This document shows, in pieces, positions 1 to 7,581 of a stretch of 64,000 nt of DNA (position 1 is its first letter; every line of letters begins with the position of its first letter). Origin of the DNA: Lacticaseibacillus kribbianus (GTDB lineage Bacteria; Bacillota; Bacilli; Lactobacillales; Lactobacillaceae). The notes below the pieces were generated by a model. It worked only from the letters and a program-made list of their open reading frames with translations. It did no database searches and was not told the origin of the DNA. A program made the translations under genes and the position numbers. The stretch covers positions 62,001 to 126,000 of the forward strand of contig NZ_JAIPUL010000002.1 in assembly GCF_020180945.1 (NCBI RefSeq), in the 5' to 3' direction.

Positions 1-819
1 CGTCGCCTGCTCGGCGGGGCCGCAACCGTGCTGGTCGCCCTCGGCCTGGCCGGGACCGTCGCCGGGATGAACCACTGGGTGAGCGTGGCCGGCCTGACGA
101 CGGTGATCGGCTGGGCCAGCCTGGCGCTGCCAATCGTCTACGCGGTGGTGATGGTGCGCTCGGCCAAAACCAGCGCGGCAGAGGCCCGGCGGGTGCGGTA
201 CTTCGTCGTGTTCATGATCGGCAACGCCATCAGCATCGCCGTCTACGGGCAGGCGACCGGGATTTTGGCGCTGTACGCGGCGGATTCGGTGCGGCTGACC
301 TACTTTGGGCTGCACCTGACGCCTGCGGGCTTCCAGACCGTGCCCGCGGTGTTTGCCATCCTGTTCGGCGCCGTCGCCAGCGTCGCCTGGACGCGGCTGG
401 GCCGCCGGCAGCCGAGCGACACCGTGAAGTTCGGACTCGGGATGGTGCTGTGGGGCCTTGGACCGCTGTTCATGGCGGTGCCGCTGGCCATTTTTCCCGC
501 CGGGGTGCGGGTGTCGCCGCTGTGGCTGGTCGGCTTCTACGCGCTGATCACGCTGGGCGAGGCGCTGACCTCGCCGATCGGCACGGCGCTTGCGACGCGC
601 ATCGCGCCGTTGGCCTTCACCACGCAGCTGGTGACGGTCTACTCGCTGTCGCAGGCCGGCGGCAACGGGCTGGCCGCGCTGTTGGTCACACTGTACCGGC
701 GGGGCCACGAGGCGACCTACTTTCTGGTGCTCGGCCTGGTCACCGTGGCGTTCGGGCTGGGGATGCTGGCCTGGCGCCGGAAGCTCTCGGCCGGGGTGAC
801 CAGCGGGCTGCGGCGGTAG
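1..819 (+). CDS. POT/PTR family peptide transporter, C-terminal part (partial)
   Basis: Only the last ~272 residues lie in the window; the gene begins before base 1 and its frame is open from base 1. It is the C-terminal part of a proton-coupled di-/tripeptide importer of the POT family (DtpT-like), a major facilitator protein of the cytoplasmic membrane. Visible family features are the YGQATG segment (about fragment residue 82), the short WTRLGRR loop, and the VSPLWLV ... LGEALTSPIG stretch, with about seven hydrophobic helices. It ends in a basic tail. No T-tract terminator is evident directly after the stop. POT assignment is from remembered family motifs; the substrate is inferred. Confidence 0.82.
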   Translation, partial: RRLLGGAATVLVALGLAGTVAGMNHWVSVAGLTTVIGWASLALPIVYAVVMVRSAKTSAAEARRVRYFVVFMIGNAISIAVYGQATGILALYAADSVRLTYFGLHLTPAGFQTVPAVFAILFGAVASVAWTRLGRRQPSDTVKFGLGMVLWGLGPLFMAVPLAIFPAGVRVSPLWLVGFYALITLGEALTSPIGTALATRIAPLAFTTQLVTVYSLSQAGGNGLAALLVTLYRRGHEATYFLVLGLVTVAFGLGMLAWRRKLSAGVTSGLRR

Positions 820-942
820 CGGGGCGGCCGCAATTGGGTTGCGCGGCGACGGCGCACGCGGCGGGGTGGCGCGGCAACCGTGGCATTGCGAGTCGACCCG
901 GCGCCGCAAATTGTCGCCAAGAATTTCTCATCTCGGCAGCGC

Positions 943-971
943 TTGCGTTTTAATGAATCACATGGTAATCT
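943..971 (+). promoter_or_regulatory. sigma-A promoter for leader ORF and ABC exporter
   Basis: TTGCGT at 943-948, a 17-bp spacer, and TAATCT at 966-971. Transcription would start near 978, about 20 bases before the leader ORF. Confidence 0.5.
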
Positions 972-999
972 AATGGAAATACAAGAAGGAGGGGCCGGG

Positions 1000-1041
1000 A
1001 TGAATTTGATCAGTCGGCGTCTGTTCACACAGACGAATTAG
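1000..1041 (+). CDS. 13-residue leader peptide upstream of ABC exporter
   Basis: A short ORF, MNLISRRLFTQTN, with a strong Shine-Dalgarno (GAAGGAGG at 985-992) eight bases before the ATG. It is too short for a functional enzyme and sits between a promoter and an intrinsic terminator that precede the exporter gene. A hairpin, GTCTGT-TCAC-ACAGAC (1019-1034), lies inside its last codons. The layout matches ribosome-mediated attenuation as known for bmrB-bmrCD in Bacillus, where drug-stalled ribosomes on the leader prevent termination. That role is inferred from layout only; no similarity to a named leader peptide is claimed. Confidence 0.5.
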   Translation: MNLISRRLFTQTN

Positions 1042-1153
1042 GTTCGCGAGACTTAAATAGCACACGTTCGTACGTCCGAGCCGCCGCTGCGGCACCCGGG
1101 CGCCTAGTTTTCGTGCGCGCCGATGAGATCAGTTCATTCTTGCCCCCGACGGT

Positions 1154-1179
1154 GGAGTCCGCGGTGCGGGCTCCTTTTT
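1154..1179 (+). terminator. intrinsic terminator / attenuator before ABC exporter
   Basis: Stem GGAGTCCGC (1154-1162), loop GGT, GCGGGCTCC (1166-1174), then five T. It lies between the leader ORF and the exporter start, so it should stop transcription unless something upstream interferes. Confidence 0.7.
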
Positions 1180-1237
1180 GATGGCCGCAGTTTGCCTGGC
1201 CGCATCCGCTGATCTCCGGGCGCACCCTGGAGGAAAA

Positions 1238-3103
1238 ATGTTCAAACACTTACTGACGCGAAAGGGCGAGTTTTCGCGCGTCATCGTTTTGCAGGCCGTC
1301 AACAACGCCTTTCTGGTCTGCTGGTCGTTCCTGTTTCAGCTGATCGTCGACACGGCGATGGGCAAGACCCAGTGGCGGTTCGTGCCGCTGACCCTGTTCA
1401 TCATGGGCTACGTTTTGGTGATGGACATTGTGTTCACCGCCGACCACTACCAGACCAACCTGCTGAAGTTCCGCACCACCGCCAGCCTGCGCGAGGCGGT
1501 GGTCGCCCAGACCGCGCGGCTGTCCCCGGCGGCGTTCGGCGAGCTCGGCGTCGGCGGCATCATCGCCAAGCTGACCAAGCAGCTGGACAAGGTCGAGGCC
1601 GACTACTACGGCAGCCTGCTCGGCCTGTCGCGCCTGGTGTTCCAGTTCCTGTTCGCCGTCGCCGGCACCCTGGTGATCAACCCGCTGGTGACGCTGGTCG
1701 CGCTGGGCCTGTCGCTGCCGTCGCTCGCCTTGCCCTACCTGACGAAAAAGGCGATCGCCAACGCCTCGGCCAAGCAGGTCGAGGAGATCGAGCGCTACAC
1801 CACGCGCATCACCGACCTGCTCAGTGGCTTCACCACGCTGAAGTTCGCGCTGGCGCCGGCCGCGTTGATCGGCCAGCACCGGCTGGCGAACCGCAAAATG
1901 CTCGCCGCGCAACGGGACAACGAGCGCATCAATCAGATCACGTCCGGCCTCGCGATTTTTCTGAACGACGTGACCACCCTGATGATCTGGGTCGTCGGCG
2001 CCGTCCTGGTGCAGCGCGGCGAGATGGGCATGGGCCAGCTGGTCGCCTTCGCCAACCTGACCGGCTTCATGGCGTGGCCCCTGACCGAGCTGACCCAGAC
2101 AATCCCGACCATCATCGGCGGCGGCAAGGCGGCCGCGGTGATCGGCGAGTTCCTGGACCGGCCGACGCAGGCGGACGACGCGCCGGCGTTGATTAGTGGG
2201 ACGACAGACGACCCGGAGCAGAAAGTCGCGGTGCCCATTGGTGCGGTATCGGGTACCGCGGTTCCGAGTGCGTCCGCGGCCCCGGCCCCGGCCGTAATGG
2301 CGGGCGCACCGGCGGCCTCGACGCTGGGTGCTGGTGCCGCGACCGGCGGCGGGCCGCTTGCGGCACCTGCCACCGCTGCGGGCACCCCGGCCGCGCCGCG
2401 CGTCACGGTTCGGGCCCGCGGCCTCGGGCTGACCATCGGCGACCACCGCGTGCTGCAAGGTGTCGACCTCGCGCTGGATCAGGGCAAGAAGTACCTGCTG
2501 GTCGGCGCCAGCGGCAGCGGCAAGTCGACTCTGGTGCGGCTGATGCTGGGTGAGCTGGCGCCGACGGAGGGCGAGCTGACGCTGATGGGTGAGGCGCCGG
2601 CGCGGCTGCCGCGCGCGGCCGTCTACTCGCGCATCGGGCTTTTGGCGCAAAAGGGCTACGTGTTTGCGGCGACCGTGCGCGAGAACATGACGCTGTTCGC
2701 CGAGGGCTACGCCGACACCGCGATTCTCGCGGCGCTGACCCGCGCGGGGTTGGGCCCGTGGCTGGCCGACCACGGTCTGGACACTAGGGTGTCGGAGGCC
2801 GGCGCCGAGCTGTCCGGCGGTGAGAAGCAGCGCCTGGCGCTGGCCCGGCTGTTTCTGCGCGGCTACCCGTTTTACGTGTTCGACGAGCTGACCACCGGGC
2901 TCGACCCGCACATCGCAGACCGCCTGCAGCGCGACATCTGCGCGATGCCGCAGGGCTTTTTGATGATTACCCACACCTACAACCGTGACGCCTTTGCGGC
3001 CGTCGACGAGATTCTGGTGATGCGGGCGGGCCGCTTGGCGGCCCGCGGCCGGGTCGAGACCCCGGCGGTTCAGGCGGCGCTGCGCGAGCTGGCGATGATC
3101 TGA
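1238..3103 (+). CDS. ABC transporter, fused permease and ATPase (exporter half)
   Basis: A 621-residue type-IV ABC exporter half-transporter: six membrane helices (about 20-315), then an ATP-binding domain. Walker A GASGSGKST is near residue 423-431, the signature LSGGEKQR near 525, and Walker B FYVFDEL near 545-551. The start at 1238 is chosen over an upstream in-frame ATG at 1178 because CTGGAGGAA lies right before it. Between the domains (about 316-395) is a long Ala/Pro/Gly-rich linker, unusual for the family. No partner half-transporter is adjacent, so it may homodimerise or pair with a distant gene. Substrate unknown; the leader/attenuator upstream favours a drug or toxic-compound exporter (inference). 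Confidence 0.85.
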   Translation: MFKHLLTRKGEFSRVIVLQAVNNAFLVCWSFLFQLIVDTAMGKTQWRFVPLTLFIMGYVLVMDIVFTADHYQTNLLKFRTTASLREAVVAQTARLSPAAFGELGVGGIIAKLTKQLDKVEADYYGSLLGLSRLVFQFLFAVAGTLVINPLVTLVALGLSLPSLALPYLTKKAIANASAKQVEEIERYTTRITDLLSGFTTLKFALAPAALIGQHRLANRKMLAAQRDNERINQITSGLAIFLNDVTTLMIWVVGAVLVQRGEMGMGQLVAFANLTGFMAWPLTELTQTIPTIIGGGKAAAVIGEFLDRPTQADDAPALISGTTDDPEQKVAVPIGAVSGTAVPSASAAPAPAVMAGAPAASTLGAGAATGGGPLAAPATAAGTPAAPRVTVRARGLGLTIGDHRVLQGVDLALDQGKKYLLVGASGSGKSTLVRLMLGELAPTEGELTLMGEAPARLPRAAVYSRIGLLAQKGYVFAATVRENMTLFAEGYADTAILAALTRAGLGPWLADHGLDTRVSEAGAELSGGEKQRLALARLFLRGYPFYVFDELTTGLDPHIADRLQRDICAMPQGFLMITHTYNRDAFAAVDEILVMRAGRLAARGRVETPAVQAALRELAMI

Positions 3104-3110
3104 GGAGGCG

Positions 3111-3617
3111 ATGACAGTGAATGAGTTGACTTACCGGCCGGTCGAACCGGCCGACTACCCGCTGATGGCCGCCTGGTACCGGGACCCGCGCGTGATGGCG
3201 CCCGTCGGTTTTCCGGCGGGTTTGATCAAGACCGTGGATCAGCTTGCCGGCACCGTGGCGCGGCATCTGGCCAAACCGGGTGCCGGGTGGGAGACCCTTT
3301 TGTCCGGTGGCCGGCCGATCGGCGAGTTCCTGTACGCCCTTGAAGCCCCGGGCGTGATGACGTTTGACCTCACAATCGGCGAGTTCGACTGTCAGCAGTT
3401 GGGCCTGGGCACCCGTGTGCTGCGCGAGCACCTGCCGGCCGTGGCGCACAAGCTGGGCGCCACGCGCGTCGCCATTGAAGTCGATGCGCACAACGCGGTG
3501 GCCCTGCACGTCTACGCCAAGGTAGGCTTTGCCAAAAGCAAGCTGCCGGTCGCGCCTTGGCGCGATTCGGCGGGGGCGCTGCACACGGCGGTTGGCCTGG
3601 TCCTCGCGATGACGTGA
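3111..3617 (+). CDS. GNAT family N-acetyltransferase
   Basis: A 168-residue acetyl-CoA-dependent acetyltransferase of the GNAT fold. The acetyl-CoA loop is seen as QQLGLGTRVL (about residues 97-106, the Q/R-x-x-G-x-G/A motif), followed by the C-terminal ARxxIEVDAHNAVALHVYAKVGF block typical of RimJ/AAC(6')-like members. It starts eight bases after the exporter stop with GAGGAGGCG just before the ATG, so it is probably co-transcribed with the exporter. Substrate unknown. An aminoglycoside-type or ribosomal-protein target is possible but not shown. Confidence 0.75.
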   Translation: MTVNELTYRPVEPADYPLMAAWYRDPRVMAPVGFPAGLIKTVDQLAGTVARHLAKPGAGWETLLSGGRPIGEFLYALEAPGVMTFDLTIGEFDCQQLGLGTRVLREHLPAVAHKLGATRVAIEVDAHNAVALHVYAKVGFAKSKLPVAPWRDSAGALHTAVGLVLAMT

Positions 3618-3756
3618 TGAGCAGGCGGCTGATGCCGATTGTGAGCCGATGGGCATTGGCTAGTGCCTGATTGTCCGGTGCACGGCTGGAACTCCGGCAG
3701 GTCGGGGATGACATGCATTCTCCCGACAGGAAGCAAATGGCGTCACCCGTCTGATT

Positions 3757-3800
3757 GGGCTCACCGACAACCGCACAGCGGCCGGCCGGTGAGCCCTTTT
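3757..3800 (+). terminator. terminator after exporter-GNAT unit
   Basis: Perfect 10-bp arms GGGCTCACCG (3757-3766) and CGGTGAGCCC (3787-3796) followed by TTTT. It lies between the GNAT gene and the convergent TetR gene. Confidence 0.75.
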
Positions 3801-3816
3801 GGTGCCAGTGCGCCGG

Positions 3817-4356
3817 TTATACGAAGGCCGGCCGCACCACGGCCCAGGTCAGCTCGAAGTTTTGCTGAAAATCGGCGTCCCACCGCGCGGCGTATTCCGG
3901 CGCCGAGAAAAACATGAAGCTGAACAACACGCCGGTGGTGAAGGCGGCGTCCTTGCCCGTCGCGGCCATGAAGCTTCGGCCCAGTGCCTGCGTGTGTTGG
4001 GTGTAGGCCGCGGTGTCGGCGGCGATGTAGGCGGTGTAGACCGCAAACATGGCGGGGTCGCGCAGCCGGGCCTGGCGCTTGGCGTCGGCCAGCGTCCAGA
4101 GCCAATCGTGTGCGATGGTCGCAGTGTCGGCCGCCGCCGCGACTCGGTACGGAAACAGGGCCGCAAGCGCCTGGTCCAGCCAGCGCAGGGCCAGCGCGGT
4201 CCACAAGGCCTGCTTGCTCGCGAAGTGCTTGTACAGCGCCGCGTGGCTGACGCCCAAGGCGGCGCCGACGTCCTGCAGCGTCACCTTCAGGCTGCCGGTT
4301 TGCCGCAACAGCTCGGCCGAGGTTTGGAGAATTGCATCATCAGTAAGTTTTGTCAT
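3817..4356 (-). CDS. TetR family transcriptional repressor
   Basis: 179 residues with an N-terminal TetR helix-turn-helix (about residues 25-50, TLQDVGAALGVSHAALYKHF) and a variable, Ala-rich ligand-binding half. It is transcribed away from the SDR gene. A 7-bp inverted repeat lies in the shared gap, so it most likely represses the SDR gene and itself. The ligand cannot be told from sequence. Confidence 0.85.
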   Translation of the reverse strand: MTKLTDDAILQTSAELLRQTGSLKVTLQDVGAALGVSHAALYKHFASKQALWTALALRWLDQALAALFPYRVAAAADTATIAHDWLWTLADAKRQARLRDPAMFAVYTAYIAADTAAYTQHTQALGRSFMAATGKDAAFTTGVLFSFMFFSAPEYAARWDADFQQNFELTWAVVRPAFV

Positions 4357-4373
4357 GGCTATATTTTACCACG

Positions 4374-4399
4374 AGTTACAAAAATAAAATATTGTAACT
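4374..4399. promoter_or_regulatory. putative TetR operator
   Basis: Inverted repeat AGTTACA (4374-4380) / TGTAACT (4393-4399) separated by 12 A/T bases, in the 117-bp gap between the divergent TetR and SDR genes. It is AT-rich against a GC-rich background, and it overlaps the likely promoters of both genes. Confidence 0.6.
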
Positions 4400-4473
4400 T
4401 TAATCGAATTGCTGTACCCTACTGGGGAGCAGGCGCTTGGACCTGCAATTCCAGATAAAGGACCCACACAGTC

Positions 4474-5274
4474 ATGAAACTCACCCAAAACACCATTCTC
4501 ATCACCGGCGGCACCTCGGGGCTCGGTCTGCGCCTCGCCCAAGCCCTGCTGCGCCGCGGCAACGTGGTCATCGTGACCTCGCGGCGCCAAACTGTCATTG
4601 ACCAGGCGGTGGCCGCCAACCCCGGCCTGGTGGGTTACCCGGTCGATGTGGCCGACCGGCAAAGCGTGCAGGCGCTGGCGGACAGGGTTCGAAGCCAGCA
4701 CCCCGACCTGAATATGGTGATCAACTCGGCCGGCATCATGCGCGGCGTGAACTTTTTCACCCCGCAAACGCCACTGACCGCCGAAATTGAGACCAATCTG
4801 ATCGGCACCGCCAACGTCGACTGGGCCTTCCTTCCGCAGCTGGCCGCAGCCCCCGAGGCGGCGCTGATCAACGTCAGCTCGGGTCTGGGCTACCTACCCA
4901 GCACCGCCCATCCGCTGTACGCCGCCAGCAAGGCCGGGGTGAACGCCTTGACGACCGCGCTGCGCAACCAGGCCGCATACTGGGGCTACCGCCACCTGCA
5001 CGTCATTCAGGTCGCGCCGCCTCTGGTCGCGGCCACGAACCTGGAGCCGACGATGCATGCCAACGGCGAGCGCAACCCGCTCAACATGGACATCGACGCG
5101 TTCGTCGCCGCGGTGCTCAAGAGCATCGGGCACAACCGCGCCGTGATCAACCCTGGGGCCAGCCGCCTGCTGGCCGCCGCGGGTCGCCTGGCGCCGCGCT
5201 GGCTGGTGGCCCGGCTGATGCGCCGCACGATGCAGACCGAGTTCCCGCAGCGCTCCGGCGCGGCCAAGGCGTGA
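4474..5274 (+). CDS. short-chain dehydrogenase/reductase (DltE-like SDR)
   Basis: 266 residues with a classical SDR Rossmann fold. The cofactor motif TGGTSGLG is at about residues 11-18, the NSAG motif near 85-90, a catalytic Ser in NVSSG near 133, and Tyr149/Lys153 in YAASK. The opening MKLTQNTILITGGTSG is typical of the DltE-like subgroup found in lactobacilli, but the substrate of that group is unclear. It is divergent from a TetR gene with which it shares an operator-like repeat, so expression is probably induced by an unknown compound. Confidence 0.82.
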   Translation: MKLTQNTILITGGTSGLGLRLAQALLRRGNVVIVTSRRQTVIDQAVAANPGLVGYPVDVADRQSVQALADRVRSQHPDLNMVINSAGIMRGVNFFTPQTPLTAEIETNLIGTANVDWAFLPQLAAAPEAALINVSSGLGYLPSTAHPLYAASKAGVNALTTALRNQAAYWGYRHLHVIQVAPPLVAATNLEPTMHANGERNPLNMDIDAFVAAVLKSIGHNRAVINPGASRLLAAAGRLAPRWLVARLMRRTMQTEFPQRSGAAKA

Positions 5275-5318
5275 CGCCTTGCCGGCTGCTGGAAGCGGCC
5301 AAGGGGCGCTTTGAGGAC

Positions 5319-5359
5319 AGGCGACTGGCGAGTTGGCGGCTAGGCGTTCGCCTTTTTTT
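5319..5359 (+). terminator. terminator after SDR gene
   Basis: Arms AGGCGAC (5319-5325) and GTTCGCCT (5346-5353, one bulge) followed by a seven-T run. The long loop makes this a weaker call than others here. Confidence 0.5.
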
Positions 5360-5484
5360 GCGGTACGCCGCGGCAGGGCAGGCGGACGACCCGATTGCCA
5401 CCGGGAACGGCGACGGCTGGCCCGGGCTGTGCTATAGTAGCGGCAAGAAGTCACCCTGGCGTAACCCGCCGAAAGGAGCCACTC

Positions 5485-5901
5485 ATGCAACTGTATTTTC
5501 TCTGCACCGGCAATTCATGCCGCAGCCAGATGGCAGAAGGCCTGGCCAAGGCACTGCTGCCAGCAACCTGGCGCATTCAAAGCGCCGGCGTCGAGGTGCA
5601 CGGCCTCAACCCGCAGGCAGTCACTGCGATGGCTGCGCGGGGCCTGGACATCTCCCGGGCCGAGTCCAAGCTGATCGACCCGGCTTACCTGGCGAGCAGC
5701 GACGTCGTCATCACCCTCTGCGGCGACGCGCGCGACCGCTGCCCGGCGCTTGCGCCCGGCACCCACGCGCTGCACTGGCCGCTGCCAGATCCTGCGCAGG
5801 CGACCGGCAGCGCCGCCGAACGTGCCGCGGTTTTCGCCGCTGTGCGCGACCAGATCGAGGCGCGCATCCGCGCCACCTGGCCGCAGGAGGTGCAGGCATG
5901 A
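5485..5901 (+). CDS. arsC: arsenate reductase, thioredoxin-coupled (low-Mr phosphatase fold)
   Basis: 138 residues of the low-molecular-weight tyrosine phosphatase fold. The P-loop CTGNSCRSQ begins at Cys7, and a second pair, Cys79 and Cys86 (LCGDARDRC), has the same seven-residue spacing as the redox cysteines of thioredoxin-linked ArsC (Cys10/82/89 in pI258). It reduces arsenate to arsenite in the cytosol. The start at 5485 follows GAAAGGAGCC. An upstream in-frame ATG at 5395 is rejected because it adds unrelated residues. Its stop overlaps the next start (ATGA). No arsR or arsB is nearby. Confidence 0.85.
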   Translation: MQLYFLCTGNSCRSQMAEGLAKALLPATWRIQSAGVEVHGLNPQAVTAMAARGLDISRAESKLIDPAYLASSDVVITLCGDARDRCPALAPGTHALHWPLPDPAQATGSAAERAAVFAAVRDQIEARIRATWPQEVQA

Positions 5902-6431
5902 GCAAGCGGCTGATCCTGATCGGCGGGCCGATGGGCATCGGCAAGTCCACGCTCGGCCAGTACCTGGTCGACCACAGCGCAGACCGTGCCGTTTTCCTCG
6001 ACGGCGACTGGTGCTGGGCGATGCACCCGTGGGACTTCAGCGACGAAAACAAAAAAATGGTGATGGCCAACATTCAGTTTCTGCTCAACGCGTTCATCGC
6101 CAACTCGCGCCTCGACACCATCGTCTTCGTCTGGGTGATGCACCAGCAGGCGATCATCGACGAACTGCTGGCCGGCCTGCACGGCGACTTCGACGCGCAC
6201 TCGGTGTCGCTCGTCGCCACCCCGGCCGAGCTGACGCGGCGCTTCGAGCAGGACGTTGCCGGCGGCGTGCGCGAGCAGGCGGCGCTGGCCGGGACGCTGG
6301 CGCGGCTGCCGCTGTACGACGCGGTGGCCTCGCTGAAGCTGGACGTGACGGGCTTTGAGTGCGCCGAGAACGCCGCGCGGCTGTTGGCGCTGGTCGCGCA
6401 GGCGCCGCCGTTTCTCACGAAAAAATCGTGA
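5898..6431 (+). CDS. P-loop nucleotide kinase-like protein
   Basis: 177 residues with an N-terminal Walker A, GGPMGIGKST (about residues 9-18), and a later FLDGDWCW segment like the substrate loop of shikimate/gluconate-type small kinases. It overlaps arsC by four bases (ATGA), which implies translational coupling. The cellular substrate is unknown. An inverted repeat TTTCTCACGA/TCGTGAGAAA (6411-6435) spans the stop codon but lacks a T-tract. Confidence 0.7.
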   Translation: MSKRLILIGGPMGIGKSTLGQYLVDHSADRAVFLDGDWCWAMHPWDFSDENKKMVMANIQFLLNAFIANSRLDTIVFVWVMHQQAIIDELLAGLHGDFDAHSVSLVATPAELTRRFEQDVAGGVREQAALAGTLARLPLYDAVASLKLDVTGFECAENAARLLALVAQAPPFLTKKS

Positions 6432-6438
6432 GAAATCA

Positions 6439-6467
6439 TTGACAGCCGGATGAGAGAGGCGTAGTTT
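6439..6467 (+). promoter_or_regulatory. sigma-A promoter of the T-box leader
   Basis: TTGACA at 6439-6444, 17-bp spacer, TAGTTT at 6462-6467. It lies just downstream of the kinase stop and drives the T-box RNA. Confidence 0.7.
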
Positions 6468-6474
6468 AGCCGTA

Positions 6475-6775
6475 ATCAAAACATTTCGTCCTAAACCGTT
6501 GAAGTGGAGATCAAGACTGTTGTGCACGTAAAGAGAGCGACCGGAGCTGAGAGTGTCGCCGAACGCAGGCAGTTAAATGGACCACTGAGGGTCAGCCCAA
6601 AAGCCGTGCGCGGCGAGTCAGGCTGGACGTCGGGCATACGTCAGTTGCCGGGAGGGTGTTAGCCCTTCGCTAAGGGGGAGCGTGCAAGTTTTTTGCACGC
6701 GCCAATTAAGGTGGTACCGCGGAGAATTCCGTCCTTAATCAGTCAAAAAGACTGGTTTAGGGCGGAATTTTTTGT
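6475..6775 (+). ncRNA. T-box leader RNA without a downstream amino-acid gene
   Basis: The T-box sequence AATTAAGGTGGTACCGCGG (6704-6722) is present. Before it come a perfect Stem III hairpin, GCGTGCAA/TTGCACGC (about 6680-6700), and an AGAGAGCGAC...GTCGC Stem I segment (6533-6562). The T-box bulge reads TGGT, which should pair with a tRNA acceptor having A at the discriminator position. The specifier codon could not be fixed by eye. After the terminator no synthetase, biosynthetic or transport gene for an amino acid follows: 340 bp of PAL1 repeats lead to a mannose-type PTS gene. Confidence 0.85.
6725..6773 (+). terminator. T-box terminator
   Basis: A long stem: AATTCCGTCC (6725-6734) pairs with GGGCGGAATT (6760-6769), with a nearly continuous inner helix TTAATCAGTC/GACTGGTTTA around AAAAA, then a T-run to 6773. 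Its 5' arm overlaps the T-box antiterminator, as expected for the mechanism. Confidence 0.85.
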
Positions 6776-6786
6776 ATCTCAACAAA

Positions 6787-6906
6787 ACCAGAGCGCAGCG
6801 CGGCGTTTAGCCGGTCGGGTAGCGTAAGGGGGGGCGTTGGGCTGCACTTTGGCCCAGCGTCCGGCCTTAGCTAGACGAACCGGCGATGCCGCGCGGAGCT
6901 CGACGA
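6787..6906 (+). repeat. PAL1 palindromic repeat, copy 1
   Basis: First of a tandem pair right after the T-box terminator. Apical arm GGGCGTTGGGCT, loop GCACTTT, GGCCCAGCGTCC. Outer arms GCGCGGCG / GATGCCGCGC and CCGGT/ACCGG are paired. Confidence 0.8.
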
Positions 6907-7030
6907 AACCAGAGCGCAGCGCGGCGGGCTTAGCGGGTCGGGTAGCCTAGCTCGGGTGCTTGGGCCGCACTTTGGCCCGAGTACCCGGGCGTAGCTAGAC
7001 GCACCCGCGGTGCCGCGCGGAGCTCGACGA
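6907..7030 (+). repeat. PAL1 palindromic repeat, copy 2
   Basis: Second tandem copy. The apical arm CTCGGGTGCTTGGGCC pairs with GGCCCGAGTACCCGGG around loop GCACTTT, and GCGGGT pairs with ACCCGC. Sequence differs from copy 1 mainly in paired positions. Confidence 0.8.
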
Positions 7031-7076
7031 AACCAGGGCGAAGCAAGGCGCACTTAGCCGAACCGGCGTTGCCTCG
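7031..7076 (+). repeat. PAL1 fragment lacking its central hairpin
   Basis: ACCAGGGCGAAGCAAGGCG joins directly through TTAGCCG to AACCGGCGTTGCCTCGC. The whole apical half is missing while the outer arms remain, as if deleted between the internal repeats. It ends 37 bp before the PTS start. Confidence 0.6.
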
Positions 7077-7113
7077 CTCTGCACGCTCACCACACTTTTT
7101 TGGAGGTCCCAAC

Positions 7114-7581
7114 ATGTCAATCACCTTTGCACGAATCGATGAACGCCTGGTCCACGGCCAGATCATGACCACCTGGATCAAGCAGTACCCCGCTGACACC
7201 ATCCTGATCGTCGACGATGCCCTGGCCGCAGACGACTTCACCAGCTCGATCCTGGCGATGTCGGCGCCGGCCGGGCTGACCATCGCCATTCAGGGCGTGA
7301 CCGCCGCCGCGGCGACCCTGAGCGCGGCCGGCGGCGAGCCCGTGTTCGTCCTGTTCAAAACGCCGCAGGCCGCGCTGGCGCTGAGCCAGGCCGGCGTCGC
7401 ACTGGTCGCCCTGAACGTCGGCAACCTGGGCAGCCGGCCGGACCGTCGGCCGCTGACGCACCGCGTCTTCGCCAGTGACGCCGAGGTCGCCGCGCTGCGG
7501 GCGCTGGCGGCCGCCGGCACCGACGTCTACCTGCAGATGCTGCCGAGCGACGCCAGGCAGGAATTGGGGGATGTGAAATGA
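7114..7581 (+). CDS. PTS mannose/fructose/sorbose-family IIB component
   Basis: 155 residues. The phospho-accepting histidine is His14 in the invariant DERLVHGQ block. It accepts phosphate from IIA and passes it to a sugar entering through IIC/IID. The start at 7114 is set by TTGGAGGTCCC. It is translationally coupled to IIC (ATGA overlap at 7578). No IIA gene is in this operon, so it must use a IIA encoded elsewhere, for example the IIAB protein at 51.1 kb or a distant gene. Sugar specificity is unknown. Confidence 0.87.
   Translation: MSITFARIDERLVHGQIMTTWIKQYPADTILIVDDALAADDFTSSILAMSAPAGLTIAIQGVTAAAATLSAAGGEPVFVLFKTPQAALALSQAGVALVALNVGNLGSRPDRRPLTHRVFASDAEVAALRALAAAGTDVYLQMLPSDARQELGDVK

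Noticed and set aside
5271-5897. N-terminal extension of the kinase-like gene across arsC
   Set aside because: The extension is a shadow of arsC in another frame; the ATG at 5898 has a ribosome site and ATGA coupling.
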